A stretch of DNA of 42,777 bases from an uncultured Verrucomicrobiota bacterium (GTDB lineage Bacteria; Verrucomicrobiota; Verrucomicrobiia; Limisphaerales; UBA9464). Under the pieces are notes generated by a model that searched no databases, was not told the origin of the DNA, and saw only the letters and a program-made list of their open reading frames with translations. The position numbers and the translations under genes were made by a program. Shown here piece by piece: positions 8,210 to 17,137 of the stretch (positions are counted from its first letter, which is position 1; each line of letters opens with the position of its first letter). The stretch covers positions 1 to 42,777 of the forward strand of contig CAINWP010000214.1 in assembly GCA_903854475.1 (NCBI GenBank), in the 5' to 3' direction.

Positions 8210-10492
8210 CTACTCGGGCTTCCCAATAAAACCGTGGTAGAGACCCAGATAATAAGGCAGGAGGAACACAGTGCCGCTGCCCAGAACATTGCCGCTCCCA
8301 CCGTAGTCCAAGGTCCACGGGTCGGTGTTCCAGTGCTCGAAATGGCGGTTCTCCACGGGCAAGACCTTGCCGTTCACCCGGTGGCCACGGCCTTCGTCCC
8401 GAGGGTCATACAAATCCCGCGCTTGCTGGCGGGAAAGCCGGACGATGTCCAACCGATGGGAGTTCTGATGCGGCCAATTCAAGCGGTCCAACGGGAAGCC
8501 TCTTAGGGTAGCCATCGCGTCTTCATGCCAACCGGCCCACGGATGCACGGAGAATTCCCCCCAGACATTGCGAATGGTTTTGCCCAGTGCCTCGGCGGCA
8601 AAGGCGAAATTAAAGAAGGGGTTTTGTTCCGGAGCCTCCATTGCCCAGTAGGCATAGGACGCGTAGCGCACCCGATCCTGGATCGCACGATCCTTGCCGT
8701 AGCGCAGCAAGTTGTAGAAACACATCACGGCCATTTCGTCGTCCGAATGGTTGCCGGATCCGGGACCGAACTGAACCTTAGGAAACATGAGGTTCTGTGC
8801 ATAGCCATGTCGGTTCACCAACTCACGCGAAGCCTCCGTGTACTTCGGATCGCCCGTGATATGGCCGGCGACAGCCAGATAGCTGAGAATGCTCAGTGAA
8901 TTGAGCCCTCGCTCGGCCGCCCATCGCTCGTCGCGATTCACCGATTCTGGCCCGAACTGTCCCCACCGGGTGGGTTTGCCATCGATATCCACCAGATTGA
9001 ACCCGTGGCTCACCAAATGGTCCGCCAAATCCCGAACCACCTCGCGGCACCGGTCTTTCTCTTCGGGTGTTTCCGCCACGTGCTCGAAGTAGGCGGCATG
9101 GAAGAAGAAATGCCCGTCGAGCTCATCGCTACTGGTGTCGCTCTTCCAATACCAGCGACCATCGGCACTTTTAGGCCAGCGGGGCTCGTAGACCTTCCAA
9201 AGTCCGTCGCGCTTGGCTTCTTCACGGTCGCCATTAATCCGACCCCCATTGGGATCGGGCCACTCCAAAGGTCGCACGGTTCGGGCCACATAGCCTTTGG
9301 GCGGCGCCGGGGTTCCACCTTGAGTTACCTTCTGGAGAAACCGCAGCGCCTCAAACGCGCGGGTGGCCCGGATCTTGGCCTTGGGGTCACGGGTAGCCGC
9401 ATAAGCAAAACACTCGCCGGCGCCGTACATCGCGGTCCAGAGGCCGTCGTTGTCGGAATCTTCCGGCGCGGCTGTCGACCGGTCCGCCGGAACCTTCAAC
9501 GGGGCCTCGGCCGTGAAGCCAAACGGGGTGCGGCGGATGTACTGATCAATCTCACGCTCATAGTGTTCGGCCTTCTGGGCGAGGGTCATGGGCTGCTGAT
9601 CGATGAAGCCCACACCGTTAGACGTGGCGAACCAGGCTCGGCCATCGGCTTGAATCCAGGCCTGGGACACCGCATCAGACGGCAGCCAACGCGGCCCCTG
9701 ACGGTATTGAAACTCGGTGCCATTCCAGCGAATGACTCCGCGGGACGTGGTGAACCAGACCTCACCCGCAAGACCCGCAGCGATCCCAGTGAACTCGTTC
9801 CACGGCAGTCCGTCTTTGCCCTCGAAAAACCGCCACCCTTTCGGCGTCCGGCACCCCACCCCGGCCTTGCCGGCAAACCAGAGTTGCCCGGAGGCATCGA
9901 CGGCGACGCCCCGGACCGACCGCACCGCCCAAGCCCGGTCACCTGCGTCGACAATGGACTCGGGCTCCCAGCCAGAAGCCGTGCGACGAACCAACCCATG
10001 GCTGGAGGCGGCCCACCAATTCCCATCACGAGTCACTGCCACTTGAGCGAGGGTCCACGACTCCGGCCAGAGTTCCCGAGTCCACTTCCCGGATTCCCAT
10101 CGATCTAATCGGTGGGTGGAGACCACCAGAAACCCCTGCCCTATCGGCAGCAGTTGGACCACCGAAGATCGTTCGACATCGACGGTGATCCACTTCCCCT
10201 CGGCATCCGGAACCGAAAACAAATCGCTCGGCACTTGTGCCCCCGCCGCGAAGGTTTGCCAGCGTCCTTTCTGGTACTGGTACCAAGTACCCTGACCATA
10301 GGCCCGAACCGATCCGTCGGGGCCGTCAACGATCAGCGACACCGGCCCTTGGGGTGCGCCCGAATCGGAGGTGAAATGCCTCGACAGCTCTTGGCGAAAC
10401 GCCTGCGGTGCGGGCGCCAAAACCTCCCTCATCGCGGCGCCCATAACGGATGCGCACCAAATCCAACCCAATGCCGACACAATGAACCTCAT
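8210..10492 (-). CDS. Secreted propeller plus helical-domain protein
   Basis: No exact family is recognised. The 760-residue product has an N-terminal signal peptide (MRFIVSALGWIWCASVMGA). Residues about 30-320 hold repeated motifs such as GQLWFAGKAGVG, GEVWFTTSRGVIRWNG and GRAWFATSNGVGF, the pattern of ligand-sensing seven-bladed propellers of two-component regulator type. After about residue 340 comes a helical part rich in aromatic residues (AMYGAGECFAYAATRD, DGRWYWKSDTSSDELDGHF, HAAYFEHVAETPEEKDRC). It resembles alpha/alpha toroids of the six-hairpin glycosidase type. A TTG start at 10540 would overlap the trpA stop, but the ATG at 10492 puts the signal peptide at the N-terminus. It is probably a periplasmic or exported protein acting on a carbohydrate; that is inference. 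Confidence 0.75.
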   Translation of the reverse strand: MRFIVSALGWIWCASVMGAAMREVLAPAPQAFRQELSRHFTSDSGAPQGPVSLIVDGPDGSVRAYGQGTWYQYQKGRWQTFAAGAQVPSDLFSVPDAEGKWITVDVERSSVVQLLPIGQGFLVVSTHRLDRWESGKWTRELWPESWTLAQVAVTRDGNWWAASSHGLVRRTASGWEPESIVDAGDRAWAVRSVRGVAVDASGQLWFAGKAGVGCRTPKGWRFFEGKDGLPWNEFTGIAAGLAGEVWFTTSRGVIRWNGTEFQYRQGPRWLPSDAVSQAWIQADGRAWFATSNGVGFIDQQPMTLAQKAEHYEREIDQYIRRTPFGFTAEAPLKVPADRSTAAPEDSDNDGLWTAMYGAGECFAYAATRDPKAKIRATRAFEALRFLQKVTQGGTPAPPKGYVARTVRPLEWPDPNGGRINGDREEAKRDGLWKVYEPRWPKSADGRWYWKSDTSSDELDGHFFFHAAYFEHVAETPEEKDRCREVVRDLADHLVSHGFNLVDIDGKPTRWGQFGPESVNRDERWAAERGLNSLSILSYLAVAGHITGDPKYTEASRELVNRHGYAQNLMFPKVQFGPGSGNHSDDEMAVMCFYNLLRYGKDRAIQDRVRYASYAYWAMEAPEQNPFFNFAFAAEALGKTIRNVWGEFSVHPWAGWHEDAMATLRGFPLDRLNWPHQNSHRLDIVRLSRQQARDLYDPRDEGRGHRVNGKVLPVENRHFEHWNTDPWTLDYGGSGNVLGSGTVFLLPYYLGLYHGFIGKPE

Positions 10493-10536
10493 GAGATAAT
10501 TTGTTCGACGTGCCGGAGGACTGAGCGATTCGATTG

Positions 10537-11340
10537 TCAACGGACCGAATGCACCGCTTCCGCCAACTCCCGGACAAATCCGCTCACCCGCTCCACCAGG
10601 TCCGCTGATTTCCCGTGCTCGGCGATCCGGTTGACGATGGCGCTGCCAACAACAATGGCCTCGGCATGCTGGGCCACTTGGCGGGCCTGTTCGGCATTGG
10701 AGATGCCGAAGCCGACCGCGATGGGCAATGGCGAGTGGGCGCGAATCTTGTCAGTCATCATCGCGATGGTATCGCTGACCTGGCTTTGCATGCCGGTCAC
10801 ACCTTCGCGGCTGACGTAATAAATGAACCCACGTGCCCGGGGTGCGATCAATGCGATGCGGGCATCCGGGGTGGTCGGAGCAATCAGATACACCGGGCTC
10901 AGGCCCGCCGAGGCCATGAGTGACTCGTAGGTCTCGGATTCCTCAGGCGGCAGATCCAGCACCAGCAATCCATCCACACCGGCAGCGGCCGCATCCCGAA
11001 TGAACCGCTCGACCCCGACGCGGTGCAGCAAGTTGAAATAAATGTAGAGGACAATGGGGATTTGCGATTCCTTGCGAATCTCGACGATGGTCGCGAGGAC
11101 TTTAGGAGGGGTAGTGCCGCTCTCCAAGCCGCGTTGAGCGGCCAACTGGTTGACAATGCCGTCAGCCAGCGGATCGCTGAAAGGAACCCCCAGTTCCAAC
11201 ACGTCGACCCCCGCCCCATCGAAGCTCAAAGCCAGTCGACGAGTGGCCTCCAAATTCGGATCACCGGCTCCGATGTAGACCACCAACCCCCGTTGACCGG
11301 CCGCCTTGAGGGCAGCGAAGCGTTGCTCGATGCGGTTCAT
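10537..11340 (-). CDS. trpA: Tryptophan synthase alpha subunit
   Basis: TrpA cleaves indole-3-glycerol phosphate to indole, which is channelled to TrpB for tryptophan synthesis. The 267-residue TIM-barrel protein has both catalytic acids: Glu49 in VLELGVPFSDPLADG and Asp60 in the same stretch. Other family motifs are YIGAGDP (usually F-TAGDP), YVSREGVTG (usually SLTGVTG) and GFGISNAEQ. The phosphate-binding end VVGSAIVNRI is intact. trpB is not adjacent as it is in most bacteria; upstream on the same strand is a giant secreted protein, 79 bp away. The changed SREGVTG loop, which is close to the active site, is shared with some deeper-branching TrpA proteins. Confidence 0.95.
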   Translation of the reverse strand: MNRIEQRFAALKAAGQRGLVVYIGAGDPNLEATRRLALSFDGAGVDVLELGVPFSDPLADGIVNQLAAQRGLESGTTPPKVLATIVEIRKESQIPIVLYIYFNLLHRVGVERFIRDAAAAGVDGLLVLDLPPEESETYESLMASAGLSPVYLIAPTTPDARIALIAPRARGFIYYVSREGVTGMQSQVSDTIAMMTDKIRAHSPLPIAVGFGISNAEQARQVAQHAEAIVVGSAIVNRIAEHGKSADLVERVSGFVRELAEAVHSVR

Positions 11341-11419
11341 GGCTCAGACGTTGGGACGGGCCCGGGAGGCGAGGCAAGGTGAACTTACCCGGCTCTCCCA
11401 GGACATCCATCGACTCGTC

Positions 11420-14400
11420 TCATCGGACCAGCACGCGAAAGAACCGGCTCCGATTGGACACAGGCACCGCAACCTGAATTGTGGAGGCCCTTGAAATGGC
11501 GGGAATCGCCTCAAACGTGTCCCAGGCTCCACCGATCAAATCGTCGCAGAACTGAACTGTGTGGGGGCGCCCTGCCGCGGCATTGAACTTCAATACCAAG
11601 CCCGAGGCTGAAGTCTCCATGGTGACAACGAGGCCAGACGGAGCCCCACCCACCCGAACCAGCACTTCATCCCGGGCCGACAAAAGACCGTCCTTGATTT
11701 GGAATCCGATCACGTAATCCCCGGGTTGGTCGAAGGTTACGGCGGTCCGGGAAGCTGTGGCATCGGCAAAGATCACCGCAGCCGGCCCACTCATCCCACT
11801 CCACTGGAACCACGGAACTCCAGGCGGCAGCGGCAACCCGTCGTCGCTGAACAAAGCGTCCAGCAACAGCGTTCCGGGAGCGGCCAGTTGACGATCGGCC
11901 CCCAGGTCCACGGTCGGCGCCTGGTTGGTCGGCAATACGGTGGCTTGCAGCGACAGGTCGAAGCTCACATCACTCGAAGAACCCGAGTTCTGGTGCACCT
12001 CCACGGCCAACGTGTTCTCTCCTGCCTTCAAGGCGCTGGGATCCAAATGGAAGTCGAAGTAAGTGGTTTCATCTATGCCACCAATGGCGTTGCTGGCCAG
12101 CGTTTGATTCACCACATCTCCCTCGGGCAAATTGTCCTTAGCCACCTGCACGTCGTTGAGCCAAACCACTATGCCGTCGTCGCGCAGGACCTTGCAAAGC
12201 AAGGCCGTGACCGAGGCCGGGTCGGTGACATCAAATTTTAAGCGGAAGTAGGTGGTGATGTACTTGCCGCTGGAATTGGGCCCGAACCCAAGAGTCGTGG
12301 CCTGATTCGGATCACCATAACCCAGGATCCCTTTGCCAGTTTTCCAACTAGAATCATCGAAGCCTGGAGCCCGCCAAGCCGTGCCTAGATCCACACCGGT
12401 ATCCAAATAGCGCCAACTGGAACCAGCCGTAATCCAAGTCACCTCGCTTCCGACCCGATCCGCGGTCAAGACCACTTCGTCGGCCGACGTCAAGGCGCCG
12501 TCGAAAACACTCAGGCGCAAACTGTAGGTGCCCTGCCCCGGCAAACGGACTCGTGTGAGGCGCTGGTCAGGGGATTCGATCACCACCGGGCCTGGGCCTC
12601 CGATCTGAGTCCAACGAAGGGTCAATGCATCCCCCGGTTTTCCGTCATCGGAAACGACGCCTTCCAAGGACGCGGATTGAGGAAACCGGGTCACCGCCGG
12701 AAACTCCTGATCCGAACCCGCATCCACCCGAGGCGGGCGATTGCTGTCGGAGGTTAGCCCCGGGAGCGGAGGCCCCGCACTGGCCACCCATTGAGCGGGA
12801 TCATCTCCAACGGTGGTGGGGATACGACGCTCCAAGGAACGACCTTTGCCTGCCGCCGCTTCAGGCCATGGCGATTGGGGGCTATAGCGGACCGTATCCA
12901 CCGTCAGGTAAGGGACTCGCACGCGAACTTGCCCCAGCTGATTGGTTTCCAGATCCGGAGAATCCGGGCGTTGAAGTTCGATGCGTTCCCCGTTGTCTTG
13001 CAAGCTGCCGGCCCAGGGACCCAGCACCGGCACGGAATCGGGAATGCCATGGCGTTGGCGAAACCACGCGGGATCCCCGGCCGACACCACCAACAGTCCA
13101 CCCGCAGGAATCGTCAACCCCGATGGAAATGCATAATCTACCCCCGACAAGCGCCAGGTGTTAGCGGGAAACAATGGATCGAACAGCGGCACGGGATTGT
13201 CGGTCAGGTTCTGGAGTTCGATAAATTCCACGGATCCCGCGCCGGGGTGATAATCGATCTCGCTCAAGATGACCGGCCCAACCGCCGGCCGGGCGTTGGG
13301 AGAACCCAAGGTCAGTGAACTCTGGAGCAACCACTGCAACTCACCCACCGAATTGGTGTGCCGCCCAAGACTCACCCCATTGGGTGTGGCCCCGAACGAA
13401 AGCCCGTCGCTGTAGCCCGTGAGGTTGCCGGCGGTGTCGGCCGAATACAACCAGAGCGAGTCCCCGTGGGAATCGAGCCGGAAGGCGTTTGCCCCCAGCG
13501 ACCACGCATTGAACAGCATCTCATCCACCACCCAATAGCCACCGGCCGGAATTCGAGTTCCCTCAGGAATCCGATATTTCTTCGGCTCGCTGCGCTCATC
13601 CGTCAGAAACCATCCACCCATTTCCACAGCCACAGTCCCCGGATTAAATAATTCCACCGCATCCCACTGGGGTGGATCAGTATGCGCCAAAACCTCGCTC
13701 ACTTGAATGGCGGGCACTGAGAGCACCGGATCATCCGCCCCGGGAGAACCGCCCATCCGCGCGCTCGTGCGCCACGCCGACGCCAGACTGGAGGCCGGGC
13801 CATTGGGTTCGATTGGAACCAGCGAGAAGCCTTGTCCATCCGCCGCCGGAGGCCAGGGAGACTCGACTCCATAAGTCACCTCCACCAACGAGGACCCCGT
13901 CGCATGGACCAGCGCCACCCGTTCACCGCCATTCGACAAACGCCCTTGGTAGACGCCGCCCACCGCCACGCCGGGATATTTCCGAGCAAAGGCCTCCGCA
14001 TCAGAAACCAGCACAACCAACCGTCCGGGTTCCAACCGCATCCCGAGCGGAAACGTGTAATCGATTCCATCCACACACCGGACACCACTGAGGTCCAAAG
14101 TGTCCGTGCCCACGTTTTTTAGTTCGATGAATTCGAAGGCGTCTCCATCAATGCTGCCCTCGGCAGCGGGATGGTAATGGATCTCCGTCACTCGAAGGGT
14201 ATTGAAGGTCTGGATGAGGGTGAATGCCCCCTCGATCAACGGACTCCAATTGCCCGCATTGAGCACCCGAGCCCGGACGGTAGTACTTTGGTTGAGGGTG
14301 ATTTCGCCCGAATAGGCTCGAGCCCCGGCGGCCACCGCTCCGCCGATTTCACGCGGATCCGATCCATCCAACGTGTAGCGGATGTCGCCGGCCGGGGCCG

Positions 14401-16624
14401 TGATCGCCAACCGGAATCCACCAACCACATTGCCGCCGTGCTGGGAGAAGGAGGGTGCCACCGTGGCGGGATACAAGTTTCGCGCCTTCAATTGAGCCAA
14501 GACCGTGGCGGTCCGTTGGGCCATGTAATTGGCCATGATGTCGTTGACCCGAGGCAGCCAGTGCTGATCCCGGTTCAGAGGGGCGGCCACCTTCGAATCA
14601 CCCCAGCGGGCCGACTCCGCCACCACGGCCGAGTAAATCTCGTTGGTTCGCACCGCAAAACGGGCTCGGGCGGCCACGGGCGTCAACGCGCCGTTGTTGA
14701 AGAAATGCTTCTGAATGTGGTCGGCCACTCGAAGGCGAAACTCCGCATTGGCGCTGAGTTGCTGCCACAAATACTGAGGGTTGCTCTTAGTAACACTCCA
14801 ACTGGTGGCTGTTCCGTAGGGTCCGGTCCGATTCTCGGCCACATTCAGCAAGGTGTGCTCGGAATCATGGGCCGAGAATCGGAACCCACCGTGACGCCCG
14901 GTCCGGTCGCGCTGCCCATACCAGTTGTTGGGAGACGTGTTCCCGAGGAAGTTGGAAATCGGCGCATCGAGATTACCGCCGTAAAGAATAACCAGCATGT
15001 AGTCGATGAGGTTGTCCACATCGAGCAAGTTCTCGTAAGCAGGGTTCGGGGTTCCGTCGGCATTGCGACCCTCGAGTTTAAAATAGGCCGCATTTTCCGC
15101 GAGGCCTGCTTTGGCGGCGTTGTAGAGACGGCTCCAGGCATCCATGTTCCCGTCCGTGGCGTTGATGGTGTAAGGCCCCGCCTCGACCTTGATGACGTCG
15201 TAGTCGTCTTTGTTGCCGCCGTAGTAAGTGGCCGCATAGGCCGCTTCGGGTCGCTCACAACTATTGTACAAGCCCCAGTACTGGCCATTGATATACAAAT
15301 GATAGTAGTTCCCGCGCTCCCCCTGTCGCCCCATGTCGAGCTGACTATCCCGGCTAAACTGATCGCGAATAAAGACCCCTTGGGAATCCCCCTGAAAACT
15401 CCACGAGTAGTTCTGGAAGGTGCGGAGGTCGAGGGCGTCGAACTCATCGGTGCCCGCATTGCCGAAGAGCGGAAACTTTAGCTTCGACTCGCCATAGGAC
15501 TCGCGAAAAAAGAAACGCAGCGCGTGCTTGGGGTTTCCGGTGCTGCGGGAAAATCCCCCACGGATTCGAATCCCGGCATCGATTTGAAAGCCCTTGGATC
15601 CATTCGGATACACCAATTCCAGAGAACAAGGCCGCTCCCAGTCCCGCCCATCCTGCCCGGGATTGGCATAAATTCCCGTGGTCGAATCGAAGAGGTGCTT
15701 CAGATCCGTAACCACTGAAAACGACGGCAGAGATTTGAGAGCAGGAAGGATTTGATCGCGGTAAGCGGCGGAATTCACGATTTCTGGATCCATGCCGTAA
15801 TCCCGGGTATTGGCTCCCCACGACGTCGGCCATCCCGGAGGCGCCACCCCGTTGGTGGACTGACGGATGACATCTTGCAGAAAGAGGTAAGTCTGTGTCT
15901 TCACCCGGCTGGATTGCAGTCCTTCCTTGAAGGCGGCCGCCCTCAAGATCGTCGTGCTCCGGATCGGCACCGGGTTCGAGTAAACCAATCCCGTCGTGGC
16001 GGTGGGCCACGTTCCGTTGGTGGTGTAACGCAAGACTGCACCCTCGGTTTGTGACGAGAGGGTCAAGTCGAAAGGGGTCTCGAAGAAGCCGCGGGTTTGA
16101 CTAAATTGCGGGGCATCGGCCCAGTCCCCGAAACCGCCGCTATTGGCAACCCCGGGCGAAGGCGGCTTAAAATACAGCGACTTGCCGGCCAGCAACCCGA
16201 ACGACACATCGGTTTTCTGGGGCGGATATTTTGGCGCAAACTCACTGAACGCTGTCTTCGCTTCGGGCGCGAACAACCCCAAGTACTCGCCATCGGCCGC
16301 GAGGCTAAAATTGGCATGCAATGGAGCCCCCGCCACGGCCCGATCCTTGCCCGAGGCGAAGATTATTAGAAAACTTCCAGCTGTAAGGTTCGTGGCCGGA
16401 AAACGCCACTTCGCCGCATTGCCAGGGTCATCGGACAACGTCCAACCCAGAAGATTCACCGACGCGTTACCGGTGTTATGAATCTCAATCCAATCCGAGA
16501 AATCCCCGTCCGCATCGGGCAAACCCTTAGAATTGCTGACCAAAAATTCACTGATCACCACCGTCGACTGGGCCCAGGCCAAGCTGGCCATCCAGAATCC
16601 CATAAAAACCATGCGCAGAAACAT
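11420..16624 (-). CDS. Giant secreted lamin-tail/CotH multidomain protein
   Basis: This protein of about 1734 residues starts with a signal peptide (FLRMVFMGFWMASLAWAQ). In order it appears to hold a lamin-tail-like domain (about 20-150), a chitobiase C-terminal-like Ig domain (176-248, VLRYTTNGTWPT), a CotH kinase-like domain (300-645, GIRIRGGFSRSTGNPKHAL), and a second chitobiase-type domain (728-800, IRYTLDGSDP). Three further lamin-tail domains (811-918, 975-1080, 1118-1240), a PKD-like domain, a jelly-roll module with DDGIVVWLN and NTLAVEVHQ (about 1390-1560), another PKD-like domain and a C-terminal GRPHTVQF module follow. CotH proteins are known as protein kinases in spore coats; activity here is unproven. 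An ATG at 16666 would add 14 residues. Probably cell-surface or secreted. Confidence 0.88.
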   Translation of the reverse strand: MFLRMVFMGFWMASLAWAQSTVVISEFLVSNSKGLPDADGDFSDWIEIHNTGNASVNLLGWTLSDDPGNAAKWRFPATNLTAGSFLIIFASGKDRAVAGAPLHANFSLAADGEYLGLFAPEAKTAFSEFAPKYPPQKTDVSFGLLAGKSLYFKPPSPGVANSGGFGDWADAPQFSQTRGFFETPFDLTLSSQTEGAVLRYTTNGTWPTATTGLVYSNPVPIRSTTILRAAAFKEGLQSSRVKTQTYLFLQDVIRQSTNGVAPPGWPTSWGANTRDYGMDPEIVNSAAYRDQILPALKSLPSFSVVTDLKHLFDSTTGIYANPGQDGRDWERPCSLELVYPNGSKGFQIDAGIRIRGGFSRSTGNPKHALRFFFRESYGESKLKFPLFGNAGTDEFDALDLRTFQNYSWSFQGDSQGVFIRDQFSRDSQLDMGRQGERGNYYHLYINGQYWGLYNSCERPEAAYAATYYGGNKDDYDVIKVEAGPYTINATDGNMDAWSRLYNAAKAGLAENAAYFKLEGRNADGTPNPAYENLLDVDNLIDYMLVILYGGNLDAPISNFLGNTSPNNWYGQRDRTGRHGGFRFSAHDSEHTLLNVAENRTGPYGTATSWSVTKSNPQYLWQQLSANAEFRLRVADHIQKHFFNNGALTPVAARARFAVRTNEIYSAVVAESARWGDSKVAAPLNRDQHWLPRVNDIMANYMAQRTATVLAQLKARNLYPATVAPSFSQHGGNVVGGFRLAITAPAGDIRYTLDGSDPREIGGAVAAGARAYSGEITLNQSTTVRARVLNAGNWSPLIEGAFTLIQTFNTLRVTEIHYHPAAEGSIDGDAFEFIELKNVGTDTLDLSGVRCVDGIDYTFPLGMRLEPGRLVVLVSDAEAFARKYPGVAVGGVYQGRLSNGGERVALVHATGSSLVEVTYGVESPWPPAADGQGFSLVPIEPNGPASSLASAWRTSARMGGSPGADDPVLSVPAIQVSEVLAHTDPPQWDAVELFNPGTVAVEMGGWFLTDERSEPKKYRIPEGTRIPAGGYWVVDEMLFNAWSLGANAFRLDSHGDSLWLYSADTAGNLTGYSDGLSFGATPNGVSLGRHTNSVGELQWLLQSSLTLGSPNARPAVGPVILSEIDYHPGAGSVEFIELQNLTDNPVPLFDPLFPANTWRLSGVDYAFPSGLTIPAGGLLVVSAGDPAWFRQRHGIPDSVPVLGPWAGSLQDNGERIELQRPDSPDLETNQLGQVRVRVPYLTVDTVRYSPQSPWPEAAAGKGRSLERRIPTTVGDDPAQWVASAGPPLPGLTSDSNRPPRVDAGSDQEFPAVTRFPQSASLEGVVSDDGKPGDALTLRWTQIGGPGPVVIESPDQRLTRVRLPGQGTYSLRLSVFDGALTSADEVVLTADRVGSEVTWITAGSSWRYLDTGVDLGTAWRAPGFDDSSWKTGKGILGYGDPNQATTLGFGPNSSGKYITTYFRLKFDVTDPASVTALLCKVLRDDGIVVWLNDVQVAKDNLPEGDVVNQTLASNAIGGIDETTYFDFHLDPSALKAGENTLAVEVHQNSGSSSDVSFDLSLQATVLPTNQAPTVDLGADRQLAAPGTLLLDALFSDDGLPLPPGVPWFQWSGMSGPAAVIFADATASRTAVTFDQPGDYVIGFQIKDGLLSARDEVLVRVGGAPSGLVVTMETSASGLVLKFNAAAGRPHTVQFCDDLIGGAWDTFEAIPAISRASTIQVAVPVSNRSRFFRVLVR

Positions 16625-16666
16625 GACCGACCCTGCGCCACTTCCCTGCCAAACCCAACCATCCAT

Positions 16667-17137
16667 TGGGTTCCAATTGAAGTCTCACTTGCAGCTCTCC
16701 TGTCCCCATCTAATACCGTTCTCAGATTTGTATTTATTCATTTGTTAGCTTCGTGCCAGTGCTCGCATTCGAGAAGAAATCGACCCCGTGAAGTCAGGAG
16801 AGGGATGACTGCTCTCAGAACACCTGTTCTTTGGTAAAATATCTCTTGAGGCAACTGGCTGGCAAAAATCGTCGCCGTCCAGAGTCTGCGGACACGGACC
16901 GCTCGGAGATCGGTCCCTACCTAGGAGCCTGATCGGACTCGGAGGCTCATTGGGCTACATCCTGGGTTCCTGCTGCAAACTCGGCCTCACCCGCGCACTT
17001 CCGAGGTAGGGCGATTTCGCCGAAAGCGCCGCGGCGGCGGGGCGGACCGCTCGCACACCCCAGTTCGTCGATAGTGAATGATTCAGATCCAACGTTTGCG
17101 AAAGATCGCGGTGACTGATACAGTTCACTCATAATTC
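16667..17137. other. Divergent intergenic region with repeat copies
   Basis: This 471-bp gap separates the minus-strand giant protein from ftsH. An AT-rich tract at about 16709-16750 probably contains the divergent promoters, although I see no clean -35/-10 pair. Positions 16896-16921 are identical to the end of the tandem array at 180-205. A partial copy (CGGACCGCTCG, 17043-17053) follows a GC-rich stretch, GCCGCGGCGGCGGGG. No gene is supported. Confidence 0.6.
16896..16921. repeat. Dispersed 26-bp repeat, copy 2
   Basis: It is a perfect 26-bp match to 180-205, including the GGACCG/CGGTCC palindrome. Only this core is shared; the 33-bp tandem units are absent here. It is a candidate REP-like element of the genome. 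Confidence 0.85.

Noticed and set aside
9005-10108. Plus-strand 367-codon reading frame
   Set aside because: It is antisense to the propeller protein gene, with low-complexity Pro/Arg-rich translation.
14171-15481. Plus-strand 436-codon reading frame
   Set aside because: It is antisense to the giant CotH-type gene and follows from the high GC content of that gene.
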